Source: Streptomyces humi (lineage in GTDB: Bacteria > Actinomycetota > Actinomycetes > Streptomycetales > Streptomycetaceae). From it: a DNA stretch of 49,553 bases. The notes under the pieces are model-generated. The model did no database searches. It saw only the letters and a program-made list of their open reading frames with translations, and had not been told where the DNA came from. This document shows positions 40,631 through 49,198 of this stretch, piece after piece. Each line of letters starts with the position of its first letter. The first letter of the stretch is position 1. The stretch spans positions 1 through 49,553 of the forward strand of contig NZ_LBMU02000098.1 of NCBI RefSeq assembly GCF_001005085.2, given 5' to 3'. The translations under genes were made by a program, and so were the position numbers.

Positions 40631-41341
40631 ATGGCAAGTGTGCTCGTGGTCGAGGACGACCAGTTCGTACGCTCGGCGCTCATCCGGCAGCTGACCGACG
40701 CCTCGCACACCGTGCGCAGCGTCGGTACGGCACTGGAGGCGCTGCGCGAGGTCGCCCATTTCCGTTTCGACGTGGTCGTCCTGGACCTCGGACTGCCGGA
40801 CCTGGACGGCTCCGAGGCCCTGAAGATGCTCCGCGGGATCACGGACGTACCGGTGATCATCGCCACCGCGCGGGACGACGAGGCCGAGATCGTAAGGCTG
40901 TTGAACGCCGGCGCGGACGACTACCTGACCAAGCCGTTCTCCGTGGAGCACCTGTCGGCGCGCATGGCGGCCGTGCTGCGCCGGGCGCGGTCGGGCGGCG
41001 GTGAACCGGCCCCTTCGAGTGTGCTGCGGGTGGGCGGACTGACCGTCGACCCGCTGCGCAGACAGGCCGAACTGGACGGCGCCCGGCTCGACCTGACCCG
41101 GCGGGAGTTCGACCTGCTGGCCTTCCTGGCGGGCCGGCCGGGTGTCGTCGTACCGCGCAGGGAACTGCTCGCTGAGGTGTGGCAGCAGTCCTACGGCGAC
41201 GACCAGACGATCGACGTCCATCTGTCGTGGCTGCGCCGCAAACTGGGCGAGACGGCGGCCCGGCCGCGGTATCTGCACACACTTCGGGGGGTCGGCGTGA
41301 AGCTGGAGCCACCGGGCGGGGAAGTGAGGCCGGTCGGATGA
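40631..41341 (+). CDS. OmpR/PhoB-family response regulator
   Basis: 236 aa. The receiver domain has the acidic pocket Asp9/Asp10, phospho-acceptor Asp52 (VVVLDLGLPD), a Thr in IIATARDD and Lys101 (LTKPF). The C-terminal winged helix (about 140-230) has LTRREFDLLAFLAGRPG and TIDVHLSWLRRKLGE. It binds DNA as a dimer once phosphorylated by the histidine kinase whose gene overlaps its stop by 4 nt. The target could be the secreted chitinase just downstream, or the divergent membrane protein. ATG 40631 begins the receiver domain. Confidence 0.93.
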   Translation: MASVLVVEDDQFVRSALIRQLTDASHTVRSVGTALEALREVAHFRFDVVVLDLGLPDLDGSEALKMLRGITDVPVIIATARDDEAEIVRLLNAGADDYLTKPFSVEHLSARMAAVLRRARSGGGEPAPSSVLRVGGLTVDPLRRQAELDGARLDLTRREFDLLAFLAGRPGVVVPRRELLAEVWQQSYGDDQTIDVHLSWLRRKLGETAARPRYLHTLRGVGVKLEPPGGEVRPVG

Positions 41342-42747
41342 GATGGGCTCTGGTCAAGGTCTGTCTGGCGGTCACCGCGATGGTCGTGGTCGCCTTCGCG
41401 GTCCCGCTCGGTCTCGTCATCAAGGAGATGGCCCGCGACCGCGCCTTCTCCAACGCCGAGCGGGAGGCCGCCGCCGTCGCCCCGGCCCTGTCCATCACCA
41501 CCGACCGGGACAAGCTGGAGCGGGTGGTGGCCTCGGCGGGCGCCGACCGGGGCATGGCCGTGCACATACCCGCGGCCGGTGGCGGCCCCGCCGTCGACAT
41601 CGGGCGGCAGCGCGCCGCCGACGGGGACATCGCGACCGTACGGAAGCTGGGGCGCGCCTCCACGACGGAGGTGGCCGGCGGGTCGACCCTGCTACAGCCG
41701 GTCGCGCTCGGCACCGGCGCCATCGCGGTCGTCGAGGTGTACGTGCCCGAGTCCGAGGTGACCAACGGGGTCTCCGCGGCCTGGGGGGTGCTCGCCGCCG
41801 TCGGCCTGGCGCTGATCGTCGGCTCGGTCGCCGTCGCCGACCGGCTGGGCGTCCGGATGGTGCAGCCCGCCCAGCGACTGGTCGAGGGCGCGCACGAACT
41901 GGGGGAGGGCAAGCTGGGGGCGCGGGTGCCCGAGGAAGGGCCGACCGAACTCCGGCTGGCGGCGGTCGCGTTCAACTCCATGGCCGACCAGGTCGTCCAA
42001 CTGCTGGCGAACGAGCGGGAACTGGCGGCAGACCTGTCGCACCGGCTGCGCACCCCGCTCACCGTGCTGCGGCTGAACGCGGCCTCCCTCGGGGACGGCA
42101 CGGCCGCCGAGCAGACCCGGGCCGCCGTCGCCCAGTTGGAGCGCGAGGTCGACACCATCATCCGTACCGCCCGGGAGGCCAAACCGCAGACGGCGGCCGT
42201 CGGACCGGGCGCCGGGTGCGACGCGGCCGAGGTGGTGCGGGAGCGGATGGGGTTCTGGTCGGCGCTCGCGGAGGACGAGGGCCGCAAGTGGCGGGTGGCC
42301 GGGGTGGACCGGCCGGTCCGGATACCGGTGGCCCGCGCGGACCTGGCGGCCGCGCTGGACGCGCTGCTCGGCAACGTCTTCCGGCACACCGCCGAGGGCA
42401 CCGCCTTCGCCGTCGACGTGCACAACGCGGAGGACGCGGTGATCGTGCTGGTCTCGGACGCCGGGCAGGGCATCCGGGACCCGGAGGCGGCGATGGCCCG
42501 CGGCCGCGGTTCGGGGGCGGCCGGGTCGACCGGGCTCGGGCTGGACATCGTGCGCCGGCTCGCCGAGTCGACGGGCGGGGACGTGCGGATCGGCTCGTCG
42601 GTGCTCGGCGGGACCGAGGTCCGGATCTGGATCCAGCTGGGCGGCCGGCAGCCGGAGCGCAAGGGACATCGCGGCACGGTGCGGCGGCGCCGTTCGCGCA
42701 GACAGGAAATGGTCTCGACCTTTAATCGCTCCCGATCCCTTCCTTAA
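41338..42747 (+). CDS. Sensor histidine kinase
   Basis: 469 aa. Two membrane helices (about 4-28 and 146-168) flank an extracytoplasmic sensor region of roughly 115 residues. A HAMP-like segment (170-222) precedes the dimerisation domain with phospho-acceptor His235 (LSHRLRTPLTVLRLNA) and an ATPase domain (N-box LLGNVFRHTAEG, G1 SDAGQGI, G2 GSTGLGLDIV). It phosphorylates the response regulator translated just before it (ATGA overlap). The signal is unknown. A basic tail (RRRRSRRQ) ends the protein. Confidence 0.92.
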   Translation: MRWALVKVCLAVTAMVVVAFAVPLGLVIKEMARDRAFSNAEREAAAVAPALSITTDRDKLERVVASAGADRGMAVHIPAAGGGPAVDIGRQRAADGDIATVRKLGRASTTEVAGGSTLLQPVALGTGAIAVVEVYVPESEVTNGVSAAWGVLAAVGLALIVGSVAVADRLGVRMVQPAQRLVEGAHELGEGKLGARVPEEGPTELRLAAVAFNSMADQVVQLLANERELAADLSHRLRTPLTVLRLNAASLGDGTAAEQTRAAVAQLEREVDTIIRTAREAKPQTAAVGPGAGCDAAEVVRERMGFWSALAEDEGRKWRVAGVDRPVRIPVARADLAAALDALLGNVFRHTAEGTAFAVDVHNAEDAVIVLVSDAGQGIRDPEAAMARGRGSGAAGSTGLGLDIVRRLAESTGGDVRIGSSVLGGTEVRIWIQLGGRQPERKGHRGTVRRRRSRRQEMVSTFNRSRSLP

Positions 42748-42858
42748 GCGCACCCTAAGGTCTTCGACAGCCGTCCCTATCAGGCCGTTTGTCCGGTTCC
42801 CGGTCGCTAGCGTGCTGCCGCACCCCACCCCATTCGGCAGGCGAAGGCAGGCACGCGC

Positions 42859-44355
42859 ATGAGCACGCACCGGCGCAGGATCAGCAACAGGAGCAAGGCG
42901 ATCGGCGGTCTGGTCGCGGCGGCCGTCGTCGGCGGCGGCGCCCTCGTGTTCAGCGGCATCGCGCAGGCCGCCGGGGTCGGCGCCGCGTACACGAAGACCA
43001 GCGACTGGTCGACCGGGTACACCGCGCAGTACGTCGTCACGAACAACAGCGGTGCGACGGAGAAGGACTGGACCCTGGAGTTCGACCTGCCGGCCGGCGC
43101 GAAGCTCAGCTCGCTGTGGAACGCCGAGTCGAGCGTGAGCGGTCAGCACGTCACCGTTAAGCCCGCGAAGTGGGACACGGACGGCCTCGCGGCCGGCAAG
43201 TCGGTCACCGTCGGCTTCGTCGTCAACGGCAGCGGGGACCCGACCGGTTGCCGCATCGACAACGCGAGTTGCTCGACGGGCGGTACGGCCACGCCTGAGC
43301 CCAGCGGCCGCCCCACGCAGTCCCCGACCCCGACCCCCACCCCGTCCGCGACCCGGACACCGACCGCGACACCGACCGCGACACCGACCGCGGCACCGAC
43401 CGCGACACCGACCCCCACGGCCTCGCCGTCCCAGAGCACCGGCACCGGATCCGGCACCACCACCTCCGCCGGCTTCGCGCCCTACGTCGACACCTCCCTC
43501 TACCCGGCGTTCGACCTGCTCGCGGCCGTGAACACGACCGGCGTGAAGAACTACAACCTGGCCTTCATCACCGACGGCGGCGGCTGCACCCCCAAGTGGG
43601 GCGGGGTGTCGGACCTGTCCAGCGACGCGGTCGCCGCCCAGATCGGCGCGCTGCGCGCCAAGGGCGGTGACGTCCGGGTCTCCTTCGGCGGCGCGTCCGG
43701 CTCCGAACTCGCCACCACCTGCTCCTCCGCGGACGCGCTGGCGGCGGCGTACGGCAAGGCCGTGGACGCCTACAAGCTGACCAAGGTCGACTTCGACGTG
43801 GAGGGCGGCGCGCTGCCCAACACCACGGCGAACACCAACCGCGCCAAGGCGATAGCCAAGCTCCAGGCGAGCCACCCGGGCCTGGACGTCTCCTTCACCC
43901 TCCCGGTGATGCCCGAGGGCCTCACCCAGGACGGCGTGAACCTGCTCTCGAACGCCAAGGCCAACGGGGTGCGGATCAGCACCGTCAACATCATGGCGAT
44001 GGACTACGGCGCCTCGTACAACGGCGACATGGGCACCTACGCCACCCAGGCCGCCACCGCCACCCAGGCCCAGATCAAGAGCGTCCTCGGTCTCTCCGAC
44101 GCCGCCGCCTGGAAGTCGGTCGCGGTGACCCCGATGATCGGCGTCAACGACGTCTCCACCGAGATCTTCAAGGTCGACGACGCCACCCAGCTCGTGGACT
44201 TCGCCAGGTCCAAGGGCCTCGGCGGGCTCTCGATGTGGTCGGCCACCCGGGACAAGCAGTGCGCCGGCGGCGCCAAGCCCACCGCGGACGCCACGTGCAG
44301 CTCGGTCGTCCAGAACCCGTACGCCTTCTCGAACGCCTTCAAGGCGATCGGCTGA
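42859..44355 (+). CDS. Secreted CBM2-GH18 chitinase
   Basis: 498 aa. The signal peptide extends to about residue 38 (GIAQAA). A family 2 carbohydrate-binding module follows (about 39-138, with the aromatic residues Trp50, Trp71, Trp87 and Trp105 and a terminal disulfide). A Pro-Thr linker (about 144-200, ATPTATPT-like) leads to a GH18 catalytic domain (about 204-498). The catalytic DxDxE is at 311-315 (KVDFDVEGG), with Glu315 as proton donor; SFGGASGSE and MAMDYGASYNG are also typical. It should hydrolyse chitin outside the cell. No dre-like site is seen upstream, unlike lpmP, so control by the adjacent two-component system is plausible. Confidence 0.92.
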   Translation: MSTHRRRISNRSKAIGGLVAAAVVGGGALVFSGIAQAAGVGAAYTKTSDWSTGYTAQYVVTNNSGATEKDWTLEFDLPAGAKLSSLWNAESSVSGQHVTVKPAKWDTDGLAAGKSVTVGFVVNGSGDPTGCRIDNASCSTGGTATPEPSGRPTQSPTPTPTPSATRTPTATPTATPTAAPTATPTPTASPSQSTGTGSGTTTSAGFAPYVDTSLYPAFDLLAAVNTTGVKNYNLAFITDGGGCTPKWGGVSDLSSDAVAAQIGALRAKGGDVRVSFGGASGSELATTCSSADALAAAYGKAVDAYKLTKVDFDVEGGALPNTTANTNRAKAIAKLQASHPGLDVSFTLPVMPEGLTQDGVNLLSNAKANGVRISTVNIMAMDYGASYNGDMGTYATQAATATQAQIKSVLGLSDAAAWKSVAVTPMIGVNDVSTEIFKVDDATQLVDFARSKGLGGLSMWSATRDKQCAGGAKPTADATCSSVVQNPYAFSNAFKAIG

Positions 44356-44377
44356 CGCACGGCCGACACCCCCGCAC

Positions 44378-44418
44378 GTCCGTGGTCCGGGCCGTTCGAA
44401 CCGGCCGGGACCACGGAC
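44378..44418 (+). terminator. Terminator of the chitinase gene
   Basis: Inverted repeat GTCCGTGGTCC / GGACCACGGAC with further pairing of an inner GGCCG/CGGCC. It starts 23 bp after the stop; its 3' arm runs into the 13-bp tandem repeats. Confidence 0.75.
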
Positions 44419-44492
44419 ATCCGGTACGGACATCCGGTACGGACATCCGGTACGGACATCCGGTACGGACATCCGGTACGGACATCCGAGTA
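44415..44492. repeat. Six tandem 13-bp repeats
   Basis: GGACATCCGGTAC is repeated six times head to tail from 44415 (units at 44415, 44428, 44441, 44454, 44467 and 44480; the last carries a small change). It fills the space between the chitinase terminator and the convergent gene at 44496. Copy number is likely to vary between strains. Confidence 0.92.
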
Positions 44493-44495
44493 CCG

Positions 44496-45191
44496 CTAGA
44501 AGGCCCCCGGTCCGCCGAACCCGCCCGGTCCGCCGAATCCGCCCGGTCCGCCGGGGCCGGGCGGCGGGAGCGGGCCAGGGTGGTGGAAGCCGTCGAGGAG
44601 TGCGTCGGCCAGCAGCATGCCGCCCACCCCCGCCGCGCCCGCGACCAGGGCCGTCTTCCACCACGGGGTGCTGTACCAGCCGCCGGGGACGGCGCGGCCG
44701 GCGACCGTGCCGCCCGGGTAGTAGTAAGGGGTGCCCGCGCCGGGGCGGTCCGCGGACGTGTACGTGCGGCCGTCCACCGTCACCTGCCGGCCCGCCGGGG
44801 CGGCGCCCGTCGGCGGCAGGGCGGGGCCGGGGTCGAGGCCCAGGGCGGTACGGGCCGCCCGTACGTGGTGCAGGCCCTCCACCGCGGTCTGGGTCACCAG
44901 CGCGTACTGCGCCGGCGTGTACGCCGTCGCCAGCTGGGCCTGGGCCGCGCGATGCCGTTCCGTCGCGTCCGCCAGCGCCTGCCGGGCCGCCCGGTCGTCG
45001 CCCCCGTTCAGGGTCGCGATACCGCCGCCGAGCCGGTCCACCCAGCGGGTGGCCTCCGCGCCCGCGTCGGCGGCGAGGTCCTGCCGCGCCGTCGGCCCGG
45101 GACCGGCCGCGGCCTGGTGCGGACTCCTGGCGGCGAAGGCCACCGCCCCGGCGACGACCAGCGCCAGCACCACCAGCGCGATGAGACCCAT
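44496..45191 (-). CDS. Membrane-anchored hypothetical protein with Gly-Phe-Pro-rich tail
   Basis: 231 aa. One N-terminal helix (MGLIALVVLALVVAGAVAFA) acts as signal or anchor. A helical region follows (about 35-115, containing TRWVDRLGGGIATLNGG and an Ala-rich coiled stretch). A short segment (RQVTVDGRTYTSADRPG, PYYYPGGTVAG) leads to a second hydrophobic stretch (KTALVAGAAGVGGMLLADALL) and a Gly/Pro/Phe tail of GGPGGF repeats. The function is unknown. ATG 45191 has GGAGGAC upstream. Confidence 0.75.
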   Translation of the reverse strand: MGLIALVVLALVVAGAVAFAARSPHQAAAGPGPTARQDLAADAGAEATRWVDRLGGGIATLNGGDDRAARQALADATERHRAAQAQLATAYTPAQYALVTQTAVEGLHHVRAARTALGLDPGPALPPTGAAPAGRQVTVDGRTYTSADRPGAGTPYYYPGGTVAGRAVPGGWYSTPWWKTALVAGAAGVGGMLLADALLDGFHHPGPLPPPGPGGPGGFGGPGGFGGPGAF

Positions 45192-45345
45192 GATGACGTC
45201 CTCCGATGCCCCGAGGTTCGATCCGGGGTGCGATCCGAGGTTCCATCACCTCGTACGGACCATGAGACGCCGGTGAGTTGAGAGGTCGCTGATCGTCGGC
45301 TGAGCGGTTTCTGTGAGGAGCAGGGGAGGAGGCGAGGGGAGGGGA

Positions 45346-45378
45346 GGGGGCGCGGCACCCCCCTAGGGCCGCGCCCCC
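45346..45378 (-). terminator. Terminator of bglC
   Basis: An 11-bp perfect stem GGGGGCGCGGC / GCCGCGCCCCC with an 11-nt loop, 5 bp beyond the bglC stop on the minus strand. Confidence 0.75.
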
Positions 45379-45383
45379 GGCTC

Positions 45384-46814
45384 TCAGGCCGCCGCCGGCC
45401 GGGCCGGCGGCAGGGTGCCCGTGCGGGCCGCCTCCGCGTACCAGTGCGCGGAGGCCTTCGGGGTGCGGGCGAGCGTCGCGTAGTCGACGTACACCGCGCC
45501 GAACCGCTTGCCGTACCCGTACGCCCACTCGAAGTTGTCCATCAGGGACCACAGGTAGTAGCCGCGCACGTCCGCGCCGTCGCTGATGGCGCGGCGCACC
45601 GCCGAGAGGTGGCCGTGCAGATAAGCGATGCGCTCCGGGTCGTGGACGTTGCCGTCCGGGTCGGGCTTGTCGTCGTAGGCCGCGCCGTTCTCGGTGATGT
45701 AGAGGGCCAGCCCCGGGGCCTCGCGGCTGTAGCGCATGATCAGTTCGTGCAGGCCGGTCGGGTCGATCGTCCAGCCCATCTCCGTGCGCTCGCCCGGCGT
45801 CTGGTGGAAGGTGACGTCGTCGGCGCCCGGCCAGGGGGAGTGGGTGCTGGAGCCGTGGCCGTCCGCGCGCGGGCCGGCCGCCGTACCGGCCGCCGCCGAC
45901 ACCAGGGCGGGCGTGTAGTAGTTCAGCCCGAGGGCGTCCAGTGGCTGGTGGACGGCGGCGAGGTCGCCGTCCCGGACGTACGACCAGTCCGTCACCGACG
46001 CCGTCGCGGCGAACAGTGACGGAGGGTACGCGCCGTGCAGGATCGGGCCGTGGAACACCCCGTTGGCCAGGTCGTCGATCTTCCGGACGGCCGCCAGGTC
46101 CGCCGGGTCCTGCGAAAGCGGGCGCACCACCGAGGAGTTGAGGCTGATCGCGAGCTGGTTGCGGGCCGGCATCACCGAACGCAGTGCCGAAGCGCCCAGG
46201 CCGTGCGCGAGGTTGAGGTGATGGGCGGCGCGCAGGGTGGCCGCCGGGTCGGTACGGCCGGGGGCGTGCACGCCGGAGCCGTAGCCCAGGAAGGCGCTGC
46301 ACCACGGTTCGTTGAGGGTGATCCAGTGCTCGACCCGGTCGCCCAGTGCCTCGCCGACGATCCCCGCGTACTCGGCGAACCGGTACGCCGTGTCCCGCTC
46401 CGGCCAGCCGCCCGCGTCCTCCAGCTCCTGCGGCAGGTCCCAGTGGTAGAGGGTGATCGCGGGTTTGATGCCCGCGGCCAGGAGTTCGTCGGTGAGCCGC
46501 CGGTAGAAGTCCAGGCCCACCTGGACGGCGGGGCCACGGCCGGTCGGCTGCACCCGCGACCAGGAGACCGAGAACCGGTACGAGCCCAGGCCGAGCTCCG
46601 CCATCAGCGCCACGTCGTCCCGGTAGCGGTGGTAGTGGTCGACGGCGATGTCACCGGTCTCGCCGCCGGCCGTCTTGCCCGGCGTATGGCTGAAGGTGTC
46701 CCAGATCGACGGGGTACGGCCGTCCTCCCGGACCGCCCCCTCGATCTGGTAGGCGGAGGTCGCGGCGCCCCAGAGGAAGGCCGGAGGAAAGGTCACGGTC
46801 AGCGGTTCGGTCAT
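45384..46814 (-). CDS. bglC: GH1 beta-glucosidase (BglC-like)
   Basis: A 476-aa intracellular family 1 beta-glucosidase. The acid/base is Glu169 (TLNEPW) and the nucleophile Glu375 (ITENGAAYDD). The N-terminal FLWGAATSAYQIEG and SYRFSVSWSRVQP are typical. There is no signal peptide, so it cleaves imported cellobiose and cello-oligosaccharides to glucose. In Streptomyces this gene (bglC) accompanies the CebEFG importer and is repressed by CebR, and CebR-type boxes overlap both its promoter and its start codon here. ATG 46814 is supported by GGGAGC and by the second operator position. Confidence 0.93.
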   Translation of the reverse strand: MTEPLTVTFPPAFLWGAATSAYQIEGAVREDGRTPSIWDTFSHTPGKTAGGETGDIAVDHYHRYRDDVALMAELGLGSYRFSVSWSRVQPTGRGPAVQVGLDFYRRLTDELLAAGIKPAITLYHWDLPQELEDAGGWPERDTAYRFAEYAGIVGEALGDRVEHWITLNEPWCSAFLGYGSGVHAPGRTDPAATLRAAHHLNLAHGLGASALRSVMPARNQLAISLNSSVVRPLSQDPADLAAVRKIDDLANGVFHGPILHGAYPPSLFAATASVTDWSYVRDGDLAAVHQPLDALGLNYYTPALVSAAAGTAAGPRADGHGSSTHSPWPGADDVTFHQTPGERTEMGWTIDPTGLHELIMRYSREAPGLALYITENGAAYDDKPDPDGNVHDPERIAYLHGHLSAVRRAISDGADVRGYYLWSLMDNFEWAYGYGKRFGAVYVDYATLARTPKASAHWYAEAARTGTLPPARPAAA

Positions 46815-46827
46815 GGAAGCGCTCCCA
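46814..46827. promoter_or_regulatory. CebR-like box at the bglC start codon
   Basis: TGGAAGCGCTCCCA matches the CebR operator TGGGAGCGCTCCCA at 13 of 14 positions. It touches the first base of the bglC start codon (46814). Confidence 0.7.
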
Positions 46828-46844
46828 TGGGTCGGTGGCCCCCC

Positions 46845-46873
46845 ATTATGCATGGGAGCGCTCCCACGACCAA
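46845..46873 (-). promoter_or_regulatory. Putative bglC promoter
   Basis: Read on the minus strand: TTGGTC (46873-46868) and CATAAT (46850-46845) with a 17-bp spacer. The perfect CebR box lies exactly in the spacer. Confidence 0.6.
46853..46866. promoter_or_regulatory. Perfect CebR operator upstream of bglC
   Basis: TGGGAGCGCTCCCA is identical to the 14-bp palindrome known for the cellulose-utilisation repressor CebR. It sits inside the spacer of the proposed bglC promoter, so binding would block RNA polymerase. Confidence 0.88.
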
Positions 46874-46933
46874 CCCGCGTCCACGAGGCCCGTCGGCTGC
46901 CGGCCGGTGGGCACGTGCAGGCCGGCGGTGGCC

Positions 46934-47167
46934 GGCCGCGCGGTTCCCCGCGCCCCTGGGCAGGCCGCCCGGACCGGCGCCGAACAGGCTCGCGCCCCTC
47001 GACCGCCGTCCATGCCGACCCCGGGCCCCGTAAGGGGCGCGGGGAACTGCGCGATCAGCCACGACGGAGTTGCGGCCGACGGCGGCGGGTGCTGGGTGGC
47101 GTGATCCGCATGGGCGGCGCTACAGGCCCCGTAAGGGGCGCGGGGAACCGCGCGATCAGCCACGACG
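46934..47167. repeat. Three dispersed GC-rich hairpin elements
   Basis: Copies at 46934-46960 (CGCGCGGTTCCCCGCGCCCC), 47024-47066 (GGCCCCGTAAGGGGCGC, then GGGGAACTGCGCGATCAG) and 47126-47167 (the same with GGGGAACCGCGCGATCAG). The last two are nearly identical over about 42 bp and each can form a GCCCC/GGGGC hairpin. The first is in the opposite orientation. Confidence 0.82.
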
Positions 47168-47261
47168 GGGCCGCGGCGGGAAGCGGTGGCCGGCCACGAG
47201 GGGGCCGCGGCGGGAAGCGGTGGTCGGCCACGAGGGGACCGCGGCCGGAAGCGGTGGGGGT
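47160..47261. repeat. Three tandem 34-bp repeats
   Basis: Units at 47160, 47194 and 47228 begin CCACGA(C/G)GGGGCCGCGGC and end near AAGCGGTGG. The first starts within the end of the preceding dispersed element, so the array seems to have grown from its edge. Confidence 0.85.
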
Positions 47262-47569
47262 CGGGCCGGTGGGTGGCCGGTGGGGCGGCTCCGGGTGCCG
47301 GGTGGGCGGTCGGGGCCCTCCCTCGGTCCGCCCGTGAACCGCTTCGTTCACCTTCCGGCGCCCGCCTCCGCCGTTCCCCGTCCCGTGCGGGAAATCCCCG
47401 CTGCCGCCCCCTCGGGGCCTGCGACTTCTGTGGCCCCTGGGATCACCGCACCGGTGACCTGCGTGATTCCGGCGTGCGACGGGCCGGTGTCCGGCCGGTG
47501 AAACCCCGCGGGGCGACACATTCCCGTGACGCGCGGAACACGCTTGGGCAACAACGCCGTTTTCAAGTC

Positions 47570-47598
47570 TTGACAGCTGGCCCGGCAGGAACCAGTCT
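47570..47598 (+). promoter_or_regulatory. Putative cebE promoter
   Basis: TTGACA (47570-47575) and a weaker CAGTCT (47593-47598), 17-bp spacer. A CebR-like box follows 15 bp downstream. The 5' untranslated region would be about 230 nt, which is long. Confidence 0.4.
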
Positions 47599-47612
47599 TC
47601 CGGCATGCCGCG

Positions 47613-47626
47613 TGGGAGCGGTCCCA
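47613..47626. promoter_or_regulatory. CebR-like box upstream of cebE
   Basis: TGGGAGCGGTCCCA, 13 of 14 matches to the CebR operator and still a near-perfect dyad, just downstream of the proposed cebE promoter. Confidence 0.75.
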
Positions 47627-47838
47627 CGGTTGGTCGGGGGAACTTCCCCCGTGTGCACGGAACCACCCCATGGTCCTTCCCTCTGTCGTCATCGCACCCC
47701 GTTGACCAGCACCTTTTCACCGCACACCGAGTGCTGTGGGCCGGCCGCTGCTCGCACCGAGAGGGCAGGTCCGGACCGTCGGACCCCGGCGGTCTGATTC
47801 CTGAGATCCCGTTCCCCACTGGAACAAGGAGTAGTGGA

Positions 47839-49155
47839 ATGCGCATCACCCGTACCGGCGGTCGTGGCCGCAGAGCGGCGGCCGTGACCACATCGGTCCT
47901 CGCCGCCTCGGCCCTGCTGCTGACCGGTTGCAGCAGCGACAACGACTCGGACAGCTCGGACTCCAACGGGAACATCACTCTCAAGGTGGCCGACTTCGGT
48001 CAGTTCGGCTACAAGGAAGCCGACCTGTTCGCGAAGTACCACAAGCTGCACCCGAACATCACGGTGAAGGAAGAGACCACCGCGAACGAGCAGGACTACT
48101 ACCCGAAGCTCCTTCAGCAGCTGAACACGGGCAGTGGCCTGGCCGACGTCACCGGCATCGAAGTGGGGCGCATCAAGGAGGTCGCCGACACCCAGGCGGC
48201 CAAGTTCACCGACCTGAGCAAGACGATCGACGTGAACGACTGGGTGTCCTGGAAGGAGAAGCAGGCCACCGCCAAGGACGGCACGGTCATAGGCGCCGGC
48301 ACCGACATCGGCCCGATGTCCCTGTGCTACCGCCGGGACCTCTTCCAGAAGGCGGGCCTGCCCACCGACCGCGACGCAGTCGCCAAGGCCGTCGCGGGCG
48401 GCTGGGAGGACTACCTCAAGCTCGGCGAGCAGTACAAGAAGAAGGCCCAGTCCGGGACCTACTTCATGGACTCCGCGAGCGCCATGTACAACGCGGTGGT
48501 CAGCTCCTCCGCGCAGCAGTACTACGACGCCGACGGCAAGGCGATCTACAAGGACAGCCCCTCCGTGCAGCAGGGCTGGAACCTGGCCGCCGAGGCCGCG
48601 TCGAAGAAGCTGACCCAGGGCCTCGCGCAGTTCACCGACGCCTGGACGGCGGCGCTGCGCAAGGGCACCGTGGCGACCGTGGCGTGCCCCGCCTGGATGG
48701 CCGGCCAGATCTCCACCAACTCCGGTGACGCCTTCAAGGGCAAGTGGGACATCGCCAAGGCGCCCGGTACGACGGCCGCCAACTGGGGCGGTTCCTTCCT
48801 GGCCGTGCCCAAGAGCGGCAAGCACACCAAGGAGGCCGCCGAGCTCGTCAAGTGGCTGACCGCGCCGGAGCAGCAGGCCGAGGTGTTCAAGGCGATCGGC
48901 GTGTTCCCGTCGAACAAGGGCGCCTATGACCTCGCCAGCGTGAAGAGCGCGACGCTCCCGTACTTCAACAACGCGCCGATCGGCCAGATCTACGCCGACG
49001 AGGCCAAGTCCATCCCCGAGGCGGTGCTCGGCCCGAAGGACGCGACGATCAAGGACACGATCTCCACGCAGATCAACAACATGGAGCAGCGGGGCACCAA
49101 GCCCGCCGACGCGTGGAAGGCCGCGACCGAGGCGATCGACAAGGTGATCGGCTGA
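47839..49155 (+). CDS. cebE: Cello-oligosaccharide-binding lipoprotein (CebE-like)
   Basis: A 438-aa family 1 solute-binding lipoprotein. The signal peptide is Arg-rich and ends in the lipobox ASALLLTGC. The mature part has ITLKVADFGQFGYKEADLFAKYHK (quoted in part), a Thr/Asn-rich hinge and sugar-stacking aromatics such as NWGGSFLAVPK. It binds a sugar oligomer and passes it to a CebFG-type permease and the shared MsiK ATPase. Linkage to bglC and the CebR-like box point to cello-oligosaccharides. AAGGAG precedes ATG 47839. The permease genes are not in the window; three hairpins follow the stop. Confidence 0.88.
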   Translation: MRITRTGGRGRRAAAVTTSVLAASALLLTGCSSDNDSDSSDSNGNITLKVADFGQFGYKEADLFAKYHKLHPNITVKEETTANEQDYYPKLLQQLNTGSGLADVTGIEVGRIKEVADTQAAKFTDLSKTIDVNDWVSWKEKQATAKDGTVIGAGTDIGPMSLCYRRDLFQKAGLPTDRDAVAKAVAGGWEDYLKLGEQYKKKAQSGTYFMDSASAMYNAVVSSSAQQYYDADGKAIYKDSPSVQQGWNLAAEAASKKLTQGLAQFTDAWTAALRKGTVATVACPAWMAGQISTNSGDAFKGKWDIAKAPGTTAANWGGSFLAVPKSGKHTKEAAELVKWLTAPEQQAEVFKAIGVFPSNKGAYDLASVKSATLPYFNNAPIGQIYADEAKSIPEAVLGPKDATIKDTISTQINNMEQRGTKPADAWKAATEAIDKVIG

Positions 49156-49159
49156 CAAC

Positions 49160-49195
49160 CGCGGTGCGGGCGGCCCACCGGCCGCCCGCACCGCG
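49160..49195 (+). terminator. First hairpin after cebE
   Basis: A 16-bp perfect stem CGCGGTGCGGGCGGCC / GGCCGCCCGCACCGCG with a CACC loop, 4 bp after the cebE stop. Confidence 0.82.
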
Positions 49196-49198
49196 CTG

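Larger units (their letters stand above)
46815..47838. other. Long intergenic region between bglC and cebE
   Basis: 1024 bp between divergent genes with no credible protein gene. It contains the bglC promoter and operators, three dispersed GC-rich elements (46934, 47024, 47126), a 34-bp tandem repeat (47160-47261), and the cebE promoter and operator. In characterised ceb loci the two genes are closer or in operon with cebF and cebG. Confidence 0.75.

Noticed and set aside
41692..46305. A 1537-codon open frame on the minus strand
   Set aside because: It crosses the sensor kinase, chitinase and beta-glucosidase genes, has low-complexity Arg/Gly-rich translation and no family resemblance; a GC-bias shadow.
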